A stretch of 20,670 nucleotides of DNA from Thermoplasmata archaeon (GCA_029858465.1 JAOUEZ010000006.1:1-20670), one strand, 5' to 3'. Shown: positions 1-10,500, counted from the stretch's first letter. Numbers and translations are program-made. Notes: a model not told the origin generated them from the sequence alone.

Positions 1-478
1 CATGCACACCCACACAGATCGGGACGATCTTCGCATCCCAGCCGATGTATTGCATGAACGGAATCTGGACCTCGATAGAGTGTTCATAGGCGTGCGCGCT
101 CGGATCGACCACATACAGATCGTCGACGAGCTTCTCAACAAGCTTCGTATCGGTCTTCGCGATGCCGAGAGGCGACAGAAAATCCTCGGTGGTGACCGCA
201 AGCCCGGCTCCGTAGCCTGTGTGATTGGGACCTACTATGACGACTGTCGATGGAGCTTTCTGATTCCTGAGCGCATAGTAAAGATGTGCCGCGACCGGGC
301 CAGAAAACATGTATCCAGCATGCGGCGATACCGCTCCTATTATTGTCCTTTCAGATATCGGTTTCTTTGAAACATCGCTCCCTGGCCCGAGCGGGCTTTT
401 AAAGCAATTCGAAATCTCTGCCGACAATTGACTTTTATCATCCGGGTAGAACTGCCCCGAAACCGCCGGATTCCTCAA
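1..478 (-). CDS. MEMO1 family protein (AmmeMemoRadiSam system protein B type), partial
   Basis: The minus-strand frame is open from a TTG at 478-476 to the window edge, giving 159 codons of the N-terminal part. It begins MRNPAVSGQFYPDD, the usual start of this family, and continues with SPHAGY (about residue 51), GPNHTG (about 83) and YEHSIEVQIPF (about 131), all MEMO hallmarks. The family has the fold of class III extradiol dioxygenases; its biochemical role in archaea is not settled. The start is TTG because a TAA lies directly upstream in frame and the nearest ATG (486-484) runs into a stop after two codons. A GGGAG sits 9 nt upstream. In many euryarchaea this gene follows rpsB directly; here a plus-strand membrane gene separates them. 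The C-terminal part lies outside the window. Confidence 0.93.
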   Translation of the reverse strand, partial: MRNPAVSGQFYPDDKSQLSAEISNCFKSPLGPGSDVSKKPISERTIIGAVSPHAGYMFSGPVAAHLYYALRNQKAPSTVVIVGPNHTGYGAGLAVTTEDFLSPLGIAKTDTKLVEKLVDDLYVVDPSAHAYEHSIEVQIPFMQYIGWDAKIVPICVGVH

Positions 479-618
479 TTAATCATACTCCCGTAATATG
501 ATACATTAGCAGGAAAAAGAATCTTTGCCTAAAACAGGTCGCTCTCATGAACCAATCCATTTATCTATGAAGTATTTCCATTTCGTCAAGGCAAATAGAG
601 ACAGAGAGGGATACGATA

Positions 619-1530
619 ATGGAAGGACATCTCAAGTATGGCCAATCATGGTCGTCGCAAGGACAACCGGCCGGGACAGCTCCTGGAGGATTTCCAATTT
701 CTCCAGGTGTTCATATCGATGGGATCAAGCAGCAGATATATTCAATAATGAGAGCCAGAGGTATGACTGACACCTATGTGTCGATCCTATGGATTCTCAT
801 CCCTGTATTGGTCACGATAATCGGGGCTGTAACCATCATTCTCATTGGCATCTACGAATCTATCAACGCCATCATAGGTTTTCCTCTGATCGACATGCCT
901 CTTGATTGGACATTGTCGCATTTTGCATTGACAATAATCAGCGCAATTATCATTGGGATAATAGTCTCCACCTTGTTCGCCATCCTCACATTCAAGCTTG
1001 TCGAAAGGCAGAACAAGCATTTCGAAAGAGAGTCACACCTCAGAAGAAACATTATTGCGATGCTCAGGTCGGTCGCAGGCTCGCCCGAGAAGGAATCGAC
1101 AATCGCCACAGAGCTCGCCACTATGAACATTTTGCATGGAGAGGCGACGGGCGATGAAGTGCTCCATTCCGCAATCCTATGGGCACTAGCGGTTTTCTTC
1201 TGTTGGGCATTTATCCCGATAAGTTGGGTGCTCATTCTCTACATGTTCTACTTCCTAATGAAGACGATATACAATCATGACAGAAGATGGTACGAGTTCT
1301 CGAACCAGACCATGTCTGCCCTGAGCAAGCTGGGATACTCAGTTGCCCCGCCATACAATGTGCGCGTCCTTCAAAGGAGGTCGTTTGCAATCTACCTCAT
1401 ACTGTCGATAATCACTTTCGGATTGTTCGCGCTCTATTGGTGGTATGCGCTGATACAAGATCCCAACGAGCATTTCAAGAACCAATGGTATCTAGAGGAT
1501 CATCTTTCGAACATAATCGCGCAGAAGTAG
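619..1530 (+). CDS. Membrane protein with DUF4234-like C-terminus
   Basis: This 303-residue protein has a glycine- and serine-rich soluble N-terminus (about 1-35) and hydrophobic helices near residues 54-80, 100-128, 184-214 (possibly two passes) and 254-280. A charged stretch (about 129-180) lies between the second and third. The last helix region, RRSFAIYLILSIITFGLFAL followed by YWWYAL, resembles the end of DUF4234 proteins (basic start, IITxGxxxxYWxY). GAGAGGGA lies just upstream of the ATG. The gene converges on rpsB with only four bases between the stops, and it interrupts the usual rpsB-MEMO order. Function is unknown; the DUF4234 link is by eye only. Confidence 0.82.
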   Translation: MEGHLKYGQSWSSQGQPAGTAPGGFPISPGVHIDGIKQQIYSIMRARGMTDTYVSILWILIPVLVTIIGAVTIILIGIYESINAIIGFPLIDMPLDWTLSHFALTIISAIIIGIIVSTLFAILTFKLVERQNKHFERESHLRRNIIAMLRSVAGSPEKESTIATELATMNILHGEATGDEVLHSAILWALAVFFCWAFIPISWVLILYMFYFLMKTIYNHDRRWYEFSNQTMSALSKLGYSVAPPYNVRVLQRRSFAIYLILSIITFGLFALYWWYALIQDPNEHFKNQWYLEDHLSNIIAQK

Positions 1531-1534
1531 AGAA

Positions 1535-2158
1535 TCAGAGCGAGGCTTCGAAGTCGTCGATGGTCAGCTTGAAATCCTCGTTGCTTTGGATGGTGCTTCT
1601 TGCTTTCAGGATCTCCCTTGCGAGAAGCCAGTATATCATTGCGAGAGCTCTCCGACCCTTGTTGTTTGTTGGAATCACGAAATCGACATTTCTTGTCTCG
1701 TTGTTCGCATCGCAGAGCGCGACGATCGGTATGCCGATGTTCAGCGCCTCACGGAGAGACTGCTCATCGGCCGTCGGATCAGTGGCGAGCAATACATCCG
1801 GCTCGACGAATTGGGGAAGGTTCGGGTTGGTCATTGTGCCCGGGACAAATCTTCCCGCAAAGACCTTCGTGCCAATGGCCTTCGCAAAGATTCTAGCTGG
1901 CTTCTGGCCGTACTGTCTTGCGGATACGACAAGTATCTTCTGGGGGTCATAGCGCGCGAGGAATTTCGATGCGACCCTGAGTCTCTCGTTAGTCTTCTTG
2001 ACATCGAGAACATACAGGCCGTCGTTCCTTACCTTGAAAATAAAATTCTTCATGTCGGCGCTCTTCTGCTGAGTGCCTATGTGCACGCCCGAAGTCAGAT
2101 AGTTCTCTTCCGGGACAAGCAGCTCGGCCGCCGTCTGCGACTCTTCATCAGGTGTCAT
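1535..2158 (-). CDS. rpsB: Small ribosomal subunit protein uS2 (archaeal S2)
   Basis: This 207-residue protein matches archaeal/eukaryotic S2, a component of the 30S subunit. Visible family motifs are [16 protein letters not shown] near residue 26, a [14 protein letters not shown] stretch, [19 protein letters not shown] near 104 and [20 protein letters not shown]. It then has [14 protein letters not shown] and the [20 protein letters not shown] segment. The length is normal for the archaeal form. The ATG is preceded by GAGGAAAT, and the gap to the rpoK stop is 11 nt, so the two are almost certainly one transcript. In many euryarchaea enolase lies between rpoK and rpsB; it is absent here. Confidence 0.97.
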   Translation of the reverse strand: MTPDEESQTAAELLVPEENYLTSGVHIGTQQKSADMKNFIFKVRNDGLYVLDVKKTNERLRVASKFLARYDPQKILVVSARQYGQKPARIFAKAIGTKVFAGRFVPGTMTNPNLPQFVEPDVLLATDPTADEQSLREALNIGIPIVALCDANNETRNVDFVIPTNNKGRRALAMIYWLLAREILKARSTIQSNEDFKLTIDDFEASL

Positions 2159-2169
2159 TCGATTTCCTC

Positions 2170-2343
2170 TCAGGTCATGCGCCAGACAGTGATAGGTATC
2201 ACGCTCTTTGAAAATTCAACCATTGCTATCTCGACCGGATCCAACATTTCCGGCGGGATATCGACCAAGATCGGAGCACTGAGGCTTATCTGCAGAGCTC
2301 TTGCCCCTATGATTCGCGCTTTCTCAAAGCGAGTATAATTCAG
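2170..2343 (-). CDS. rpoK: DNA-directed RNA polymerase subunit K (Rpb6/omega family), apparent CTG start
   Basis: The minus-strand frame encodes 57 residues that include [29 protein letters not shown] and SVIPITVWR, the conserved core of archaeal RpoK. RpoK helps assemble and stabilise RNA polymerase. The only upstream initiation-like codon in frame is CTG at 2343-2341; a TAA occurs ten codons above it and the first in-frame ATG is in the middle of the conserved core. The CTG gives the usual N-terminal length. AAGGTGAT, matching the anti-Shine-Dalgarno end of 16S rRNA, lies three bases upstream, and a TATA box is at 2381-2390. The stop is 11 nt before rpsB. Confidence 0.9.
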   Translation of the reverse strand: MNYTRFEKARIIGARALQISLSAPILVDIPPEMLDPVEIAMVEFSKSVIPITVWRMT

Positions 2344-2587
2344 TGAATCACCTTGGTAGGTTTTCCCTTAAATGAAATCCCTTTATAAAGGTTTTGTAGC
2401 TTATGGCGCATTGTTCAGGTTGTTGGCCATCGACGCTCATAAGTGAATCTCTGCAATAAGCTCGCTTCACTGCGCATTCAAGAGAAGACCATTTCATGCG
2501 TTGAATGTTGGATTTTGCGTTACGAACTCAGTAACAGCCTAACCTGCTTAAGGGATAATACGCTATTAATTACTCGAGCGTGAGCGG
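2344..2587. promoter_or_regulatory. Divergent intergenic region between rpoK and the aminotransferase gene
   Basis: No gene is visible in these 244 bases. Besides the rpoK TATA box there is an inverted repeat GTTAC-7-GTAAC at 2519-2535 and AT-rich TATA-like sequence at 2551-2570. That places the aminotransferase transcript start very near its ATG. The inverted repeat could be an operator; this is inference. Confidence 0.35.
2381..2390 (-). promoter_or_regulatory. TATA box of the rpoK-rpsB transcript
   Basis: CTTTATAAAG lies about 40 nt upstream of the rpoK CTG start. A transcript starting about 25 nt downstream would keep the AAGGTGAT ribosome site in a short leader. The box is palindromic, so its direction is inferred from the gene. 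Confidence 0.6.
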
Positions 2588-3922
2588 ATGGCGAAGATTA
2601 ATCCGAAGGTTTCTAATGATTTTCCAGGAGCCAGGGCGAGAAAAATAATCGAGCGAGATCACAAATTCATTGTCACTTCGACAAAGTCGAGCCCTATCGT
2701 TGCAAAAAGCGCGAAGGGCGCCTTGATTGAAGATGTGGACGGCAACTCAATAATCGATCTATTCTCCGGGGTCGGTGTACAAAACGTCGGGCATTGCCAT
2801 CCGAAGGTCGTCAGGGCGATAAAGGATCAGGCGGAGAAGTTCACGCACATCGCCGGAACTGATTATTATTATGATGTGCAAGTGACCTTGGCCGAAAAGC
2901 TTGCAAAACTGGCCCCCGGTAAGATTCCGAGAAAGGTCTTTTTCACAAACAGCGGGGCGGAATCGGTTGAGGCAGCCATCAAGGTCGCAAAGAGCGCGAC
3001 CAAGCGACAGACGTTCATCGGATTCATAAGCGCCTTTCATGGAAGAACAATTGGCGCACTTGCAGTGACAGCTAGCAAGCCTGTTCACAGAGAGGGGTTC
3101 TTCCCGTTCATGCCGGGCGTATATCACATTCCATATGCCTACTGCTACAGATGCAGGTACAAGCTCGAGTATCCCAGCTGCGGCCTTTGGTGCGCGAAAA
3201 TACTGGACGAGGTATATTTCGACACATACATCCCTCCATCTGATGTCGCGGCATTGTTTGTCGAACCGATCCAGGGAGAGGGCGGATACATAGTCCCTCC
3301 CAAGGAGTTCTTGCCGATTATGAAGAAGATCTGCGAGAAACATGGGATACTTTTCATCGATGATGAGATCCAGGCTGGCATCGGAAGGACCGGTAAGATG
3401 TGGGCGATCGAGCATTTCGGGATCGTGCCAGATATTTTGACTTCTGCGAAGGCGTTGGGCGCCGGGATTCCGATTGGCGCCGCCATAATTGATAGCAGGC
3501 TGGATTTCGACAAGCAGGGGAGGCATTCCAATACCTTCGGAGGAAATCCTATCGGCGCTGCGGCTTCGCTTGCCGTTTTTGACATCATAGAGAAGGAGAA
3601 ATTACTCGATCGAGCCACTAAGCTGGGAAAGAGATCGAAGAAGCGATTGATGGAAATGCAGGAGAAGTATGAGATTGTCGGCGACACGAGAGGCATCGGC
3701 CTCATGCTCGCTCACGAGATCGTGAAGGACAAGAAGTCGAAAGCTCCGAACAAGGAGACAAGGGACAAGATAACAGAAATCGCCCTCAAGAAAGGACTCG
3801 GGCTGCTAGGATGCGGAAAATCCTCGATTCGATACCTGCCGCCTCTGGTGATCGAGGAGGATCTTCTCGATACGGCGTGGGACATTCTGGAAGATAGCAT
3901 TAAACAGGCATCAAGGAAATGA
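2588..3922 (+). CDS. Class III PLP-dependent aminotransferase (4-aminobutyrate aminotransferase-like)
   Basis: This 444-residue fold-type I PLP enzyme has a normal length for the family. Landmarks are FFTNSGAESVEAAIK (about 118-132, phosphate binding), AFHGRTIGALAVT (about 149), EPIQGEGG (about 226) and LFIDDEIQAGIGRTG (about 255, with the Asp that contacts the PLP ring nitrogen). The PLP lysine is K288 in TSAKALGAGIPIGA, followed by SNTFGGNP. Such enzymes transfer the amino group of 4-aminobutyrate, acetylornithine or other omega-amino acids to a 2-oxo acid; some archaeal relatives are amino-acid racemases, so substrate and even reaction class are open. A cysteine cluster C186-x2-C189-x8-C198-x3-C202 is an extra feature. 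The gene is alone, convergent with the next gene and divergent from rpoK. Confidence 0.93.
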   Translation: MAKINPKVSNDFPGARARKIIERDHKFIVTSTKSSPIVAKSAKGALIEDVDGNSIIDLFSGVGVQNVGHCHPKVVRAIKDQAEKFTHIAGTDYYYDVQVTLAEKLAKLAPGKIPRKVFFTNSGAESVEAAIKVAKSATKRQTFIGFISAFHGRTIGALAVTASKPVHREGFFPFMPGVYHIPYAYCYRCRYKLEYPSCGLWCAKILDEVYFDTYIPPSDVAALFVEPIQGEGGYIVPPKEFLPIMKKICEKHGILFIDDEIQAGIGRTGKMWAIEHFGIVPDILTSAKALGAGIPIGAAIIDSRLDFDKQGRHSNTFGGNPIGAAASLAVFDIIEKEKLLDRATKLGKRSKKRLMEMQEKYEIVGDTRGIGLMLAHEIVKDKKSKAPNKETRDKITEIALKKGLGLLGCGKSSIRYLPPLVIEEDLLDTAWDILEDSIKQASRK

Positions 3923-3934
3923 AATTATATAGGA

Positions 3935-4432
3935 TTACTCGAACTCTGAATGCCCTGCCGCTATGAATCCTATCCCGATTAGACTCAGAAGAAAACCCAA
4001 AAGGAAGGGAGAAAAAAGCCCAGCTATAATCCCAAATATTCCAAAGATTATCACGAGTGTAAAGACTTTCTTGTACAATGCGGCCCAACCTGCTACTAGC
4101 CCCAAAAAGTTGCCGATTGAAATGAAGAATATTATCCCACTGATGCCAATCCCAAACAGCGATGCTATCTGACCCAGTAAGATATTTGTGGCGAATCCGA
4201 TTAAAGCTGCAACAATAAGCAATGCCCCGCCGACTGCGGGCAACTTGCTCGTAGGTTCTAATTCCGATGGATATTCGATTTCATATTCGACATTGCTTTC
4301 TGCTTCGGGCTCCTCGATTGCCTCAATTTCTCTTTTCTTGATTGCCTGTTTCTGTATCATCCGCTTGCCGCAATTATAGCAGACAATCGCCTCGTCGGGG
4401 TTGTCTTCGCCACAGAAGAGGCACCTCACCAT
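3935..4432 (-). CDS. Zinc-ribbon membrane protein, unknown function
   Basis: This 165-residue protein starts with a double-knuckle zinc ribbon (C4-x2-C7-x10-C18-x2-C21). An acidic, Glu-rich linker (about 34-60) follows, then about four hydrophobic helices (near 65-87, 90-118, 122-140 and 142-160). The topology suggests a cytoplasmic metal-binding head on an integral membrane domain, as in many archaeal one-off proteins; I do not recognise a specific family. The ATG follows AAGGTGGA, and a TATA-like AT stretch lies about 35 nt upstream. Its end faces the aminotransferase end with 12 bases between. Confidence 0.87.
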   Translation of the reverse strand: MVRCLFCGEDNPDEAIVCYNCGKRMIQKQAIKKREIEAIEEPEAESNVEYEIEYPSELEPTSKLPAVGGALLIVAALIGFATNILLGQIASLFGIGISGIIFFISIGNFLGLVAGWAALYKKVFTLVIIFGIFGIIAGLFSPFLLGFLLSLIGIGFIAAGHSEFE

Positions 4433-4465
4433 TCCACCTTGAACACCCGAGCAAACTGGTAGACA

Positions 4466-4475
4466 ATAAATATAT
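4466..4475 (-). promoter_or_regulatory. TATA box of the zinc-ribbon membrane protein gene
   Basis: ATATATTTAT read on the minus strand lies 34-43 nt upstream of the ATG. That predicts a leader of about 10-15 nt, enough to include the AAGGTGGA ribosome site. Confidence 0.5.
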
Positions 4476-4579
4476 CGATTTCATAGAGGATACGCATATT
4501 CGATATTTCTCTGGCAGTAGATGATCGAGTTGTGAGGGGTGGTGAATTTTCTCTCTGAGTCCTTCCGATATGTGCCTGC

Positions 4580-7500
4580 TTAATTGATTACCGTCGCATC
4601 ATAGTATTGCCCATCGTCGATGCAGCTGTATCCGCCGCCTCTCTTGTCATGAGGCACACAAACAGTCACGGAGCCTACTGCTTCCCCTCCTCGACCATCA
4701 CTGGCTAAGAAATGGATCACGTAGACTCGTCCGTTGCTGTTTTCGTCGCGCTCCGCCCTTAGGCTCGCAATTGATGTCCCGATCCCGTATGCGTCAGGCG
4801 AATGTTTTTTACCTCCGGATTCTGGGGATAATGTCGGCTCATCGCTCGTGATATTGAGTATCGTGATGTATATCGGGTCGCCGTCTGGATCTACGACGCC
4901 TTCGATGAAAACATCGACAAATTTGTGGTTCGGGGCCCAGAGATATTCAATGCTCGGATGCGCGTCCGATATATCCGGCGGTCTGTTGTTCGGGAGTCCG
5001 GCCAATCCGAAGAATGAAAGATGGGAGATGTAAGCATAGACATAGCCTGCATATTCCTTCCCGTACACTGAGACATCTTCTGTGTTCACTCCTGTTTTAA
5101 CCACCCAAGACAATCCTTCATCCAATTTCGTCCAGATGCCTAGAGATTCATTCAGATAATAGATTGAAAGGGTAGTCTCATTCAGGTCGTCGAAATCGTC
5201 TGTGTCCCCGTCCCCTGTCCTATCGATGTCGGAGAGTGTGTAGTAGATTTTCAGCATCGCACCATTTGTCATATTGGGTTTTATAGAACTAGTCTCATTG
5301 AAAATATCGATAGCTACGTATCTGCCGACTGCGAGCTCGTACTTACCGAGCCCGGCAGATTTGTTCAATTCGTTCGGGGTTGTTGTCGCATTGAATTTCT
5401 CGATGCTCAAAATCAATGATCGCTGCTCTTCGATCCCAAAGGCTATCTCGGAATCTGTAGCTCTTACAACATCAATTATGTCCGTTGAGAAGAAATTCGA
5501 AGGTGCGGCGTAATTCAGTATCGCCGCATTAGAGAATATGGTGACATCCAATTCTTCCAGGATGTTGAGTATCCTGAAATGGTCAGAGGGATACGGATTA
5601 GACAGAAGAACGACTGTCTGTTTGCTCTCCCAGACGCCGTACCTCACGGCGATTCTATAATCATCTGATGTCTGCATATATGCCAGCACGTCGGGCATAT
5701 CTTTCAACAGATCGAACATCAGGTTGCCCACTGTAGAGTTCCCAGCTCCAGGTCTGCCCACAAGCACGATGTATCTCGCGTCAAGGTGGTTGAGCAGCAA
5801 TTCTTCTGGAGAGACGAGCGTCACATTTGCGAGGCTGCCAAGATCCTCGGCGAACTTACCCGCTGTTGGGTCTATGTCCGCGACGACTATCACTTCCGCC
5901 CCTGATGGCAGAGAGATGTTCGTTTCATCCGAGTCAGGTATACCATCTCTATCGGTATCGGCCTTAAGCGGATCGGTGCCTCTCATGACCTCTTCATAGT
6001 CGGTAAGTCCGTCGCCGTCTGTATCGACGGACAGGGGATTCGTTCCGATATTGTATTCCTCCCCATCCGACAGCATATCGCCGTCTGTGTCATAGTTGAA
6101 GGGGTCGGTCCCGATCATTATTTCAAGACCGTCCTTCAGGCCGTCCCCGTCATTGTCCGGATTCTGCGGCTCAGTACCTCTCTCAGATTCTTCTTTATCG
6201 AATAGAAAATCGCCGTCTGAATCAGCGTGCAACGGATCATAGCCCATAATGTACTCATAATAGTCAGTGAGACCGTCTCCATCGGTATCGTTCTTATTCG
6301 GGTTCGTCCCTATGTTGAATTCGATTGCATCCAAAAGCCCCTCTCCATCTGTATCGTTTCTAAGAGGATCGCTCTTGAATTGGGTTTCAATATAATCATC
6401 AAGACCGTCTCCGTCAGTATCGCAATCATTTGAGAAGGTGCCTATTGGCCTCTCCTCCAAATCGCTCAGCCCGTCATCATCCGTATCAGCCCTTCTCGGG
6501 TTCGAACCTATCTGGTATTCTTCGAAGTCTGTAAGGCCATCGAAATCCGTGTCGACTAGGAGAATCTCGCTTGTCACATGAATATTGAACGTCCCAGTCG
6601 AGTTCTTTACGGGAATATCCCATCCTTGAGTCTCGACATCATCATCCAGCCCGTCTTCATCCCTGTCGGTGACATTATCATCGATCAAGGGAGGTTCAAC
6701 TGCCAATGTTTCTCGGAATTTTAGAATCCTGTCGTTGCTCGCGTCGGAGACATACAGATAGCCATCACTGCTCAGAGTCGGTTTCCAAGGATTATCGAAT
6801 TGCTCCTCACCGTAGTGAACGCCATAGATATAGATAGGCATCCCATTCTGATCGACTTTCCATACACAGTCAGCCTGCCAATCCGTCACAAAAAGGTTGC
6901 CAGCATCATCTGCATCAACGCCTATTGGAGAGAATGGTATCTGCGGCGAGCTGGCTTTGATGTATTTCACGAATACACCGTTGGTCGTAAAGACCTGAAT
7001 AGCCATACTCGGGTGGTATTCTACAACATAGACCAGCCCGTTCTTGACGGCAAGATTGTAGCAGTACGGCCCTTCAGGATATGATCCTGCACCCCTCAAC
7101 AGCCAATATGTGATGAATCCGCCGTACGCATTGAATTTCTGTATCCTGAGATTCCCAAGATCGGCGACATAGACATATCCCTGGGAGTCGACCGTCATTC
7201 CGTATGGAGTTAAAAATGTGCCCGGTGGAGCGTAAGGATTGGGATTACTTCCGCTCATGCTGCCCCATTTTCCGAGATAGACCCCGTCCGATGTAAATAT
7301 CTGGATCCGACAATTCTCTGCCTCGCAAACATATACGAATCCCTGCGGGCCCACCGCCACGCTCACTGGATATTTGAATTGTCCATTTCCGGTCCCTGCG
7401 CTGCCCCATTCCAAAATGAAGTTGCCATCGGAATCAAACTTCTGGACACGATGATTGCCTGTATCGGTAACATATACATAGCCGTTTGAATCAACCGCAA

Positions 7501-10500
7501 TGCCATATGGACCTTTGAATTGTCCTTCTCCAGTTCCCTCGCTTCCCCATTGCGCTACCATTTCCAATGTCGGGAATGTTCTGGGGTTCGCAACATCGTT
7601 TATCCCGTCTCCGTTAGTATCATTCGACCTCGGGTTCAGATTGCTCCAATATTCCATTTGGTCCTCAATCCCATCACCATCGGTGTCTTTTGAGAATGGG
7701 TCCGAATCGACCCGCCAAACGAAGGATTCGTTGGAATAATTGAACTGTATCAACCATCCAATGGTTTCCAGATAATCGGAAATGTTGTCTCCGTCGGTAT
7801 CGGAATTGTATGAATCCGTCCGAAGCCTGACTTCTGTGCGATCGTTCAACCCGTCGTAATCGCTATCGAAATTATGTTCGTTTGTCCCGATGTCTCTTTC
7901 GTATTTATCATTCAATCCGTCGCCGTCAGAATCCCATTTCCATTTATCTGAAATATAGCTCTCGTCATCATCGTCGATGCCGTCGCCGTCGAAATCATTG
8001 CAGGATATCTCCTTCCAGCCGATGAAATCTGTGAGGTTCTTCGGCATCACATCCATATACATAGTGCTCGGATCGGTCTGAGTAGTGCCCGAGCTGCTCT
8101 CCCGATCGTATTCCCATCCGAAGACCCAGTATCCCTCGTCATAGTAAGTCTTGTAATCTGCAGAAAGTCCCACAATCAGTGGGAAATTGATCATGCCGAT
8201 GCCCGGAATTATCCATGCACCGGTATCGTACAACGTAGCCTTGTATGATTGATCGTCGGTCTTCACAGAGATGAGATTTCGGTAGTTGCCTGTCTGCGAT
8301 GACGAGCTCAGCGGAGCTGTGATCGTATAAGTAGGACGTATGTATGATTCTGTCAGATCCTGAGTGGAGCCGTACTCGGTAAGAGTAACATTTCCGAGTA
8401 TTCTGCTCGAATAGATTATCTTGTCTCCGGCGGTCAGACCGTTGTTGTCAAAATCATCGATCTCGACCGACGTATCCTCGATGGAAAGCTCAACCTCGCT
8501 TCTCGTCCGATAGTCTGTGAAAAGATCGACTATCCATTCCATTATGGCCTGAGACCAACTGCCCTTCCCGAAGAGCTCGCACATTAAATCGGATATGGCT
8601 ATAGCCAAGGCTATCAGCCAGCCGACATATGGTATGAGGACGGTTATTGCGAAAAGAATTACGGCATAGGCAATCATCATCGTCGCGTATAATCCCCCGA
8701 CATACAGCCCAAAATTTCCCCCGAGCTCGATCGCAATCGCCATGAACGCATAGAAAGCAAGTATGCCCGTTATGATCCAGCCGATGATATTGAGCGCACT
8801 CCCGATCCGGTTCAGTTTGCCGATGATCCCGACTTTCGATATGGACACTTTCTGGAATACGCTTCTCAGGACCTTCCACGCAGCACCACCCATCTTTTCC
8901 ACGGATGAGGCTTTTACGAATTTGTACACTGCATATATGCCGATTATCACCCTGCTCAGTATGTCAAAAGAATTGATCCCGTAATCGCTAATAGCTGTGA
9001 GGACCGCGGGCATTTCCGGCGCCGAGAAACTGAAATCTGACATCCCAATCCGAATCACTCGGGATTCTCCAGCTTCCCATGCGATAGAAAGCTGGATCAT
9101 TGTCTCAAGATCTTCTGGGTTGAGGCTTTTTGCGGCACCCCAGCTCCTCAGCTCGCTCAGAATATCGTCGGTATCCGCAGATTCTCCGCTAGATGTGTCG
9201 ACCCATGGCAACTTCAACGATTTGGTGACTATGACAGGCTCTGAGGTGACATCAAAGGACAACAAATTGCCACTGACAACACAGCCCGATGCAATGTCGT
9301 CCATGCTCCTTGATGCGGAACTGTCCTCGATCGCATTGATGATTGGTAGTATGCTTCCTGTAGGGAGGTTGTCAATTGCTTCCCCTATCATTTCTGTTGT
9401 CAGGGCGAGCATAGCCTCATGATTGTGCGAGAACGAACGAATATCTGAGTCGAAAGAAACATTGTGTTCTGACAGTATTTCTGGCATTTCCTCCAAGGTG
9501 GTCGTCGAATTCCTCAGGAAGACATATGACATGATCATGTTTACAAGCATCGTATTGTCGATGTCTTGACCATACAGCAATCCGACTTTAGTTCCATAGT
9601 TCTCCTCGACTATTAGTCCGCTGATCGAGAAACTCTCTCCGTATTTTGCGAGAGTAATGAAGTTCTCTTTGTAGTAGAGATGTTTGAATTCGAATTTTTG
9701 AGCATCGCCAACGGAATTCCCGTTAGAAGATATGGTGCCGTCAGGCTGCAAGGTGACATACTTATTGTTGTATCCCCTGAGTACCCATTTGTCTATCCCG
9801 AGCGGCTTGAGATAATATGTTATGAATTTCTCAGAGTCGCCGATCTTATCCGCAGTCGCCGTGATGCTCCCATCTGAGCCGACGCTCAGATACTTCCCAT
9901 TTGCTGCTTTCATAGAAAGCATGCCAATCGGCCAGATATCCCATCTGTTCCATGCAAGATTGTCCCATTCCAATTTCTGCGAATCTCCGACTTCCGTCGA
10001 ATTTGCCTTCAATAATCCCTGCGGGTCCACGGTCAAGTATAGGCCGTTGGATCCTTTCATCGCCTTCACTGGGATTTCGTCCGTGTTCCCATTGGCAAAC
10101 CACAGCAACCTCGTTTCAAGCGAGATATTCAGAGGCGAGGACTGAGGATAATACATCTTGCCCCCAAGAGCAACTATCTTTCCGTTCTCTGACACAGGAT
10201 AAAGCGGGACGAACAGCTTGTTTATCCCAGCGATTATTCCGAGCGCGGAGAGTTCTGGTTGCTGAGGGATGACATTCCCCAATGTGCTCAGCTTCCACAG
10301 CTGAGAGTCCTCACCGTTGAATGCTCCTTGCCAAATCACCGACCCCAGACCTTGGCTAAGATTGCCGATCTCGAGACATTTATCGCTGTTCTTTGAGATG
10401 ATTTTATAATAGCCATCTTCGGCCGCCTCGATTTTCCAAAGCTGATTAGAGAGGCTTGTGGTAGGATTCTGCACCGCTAGCGCATCCTCGTCGAGACTCG

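Noticed and set aside
2..370. 122-codon plus-strand frame at the left edge
   Set aside because: It is the shadow of the MEMO1-family gene on the minus strand, whose motifs are unmistakable.
1586..2338. 250-codon plus-strand frame
   Set aside because: It lies antisense to rpsB and rpoK and has no protein-like pattern of its own.
5724..5773. Walker A-like GRPGAGNST in the giant protein
   Set aside because: The essential lysine is Asn, there is no Walker B or other NTPase motif, and the protein is exported. The region looks more like a surface-protein alpha/beta repeat.
5924..6667. CRISPR-like regular array
   Set aside because: The 66-bp regularity is the coding repeat of calcium-binding units in an open frame, not palindromic repeats with unique spacers.
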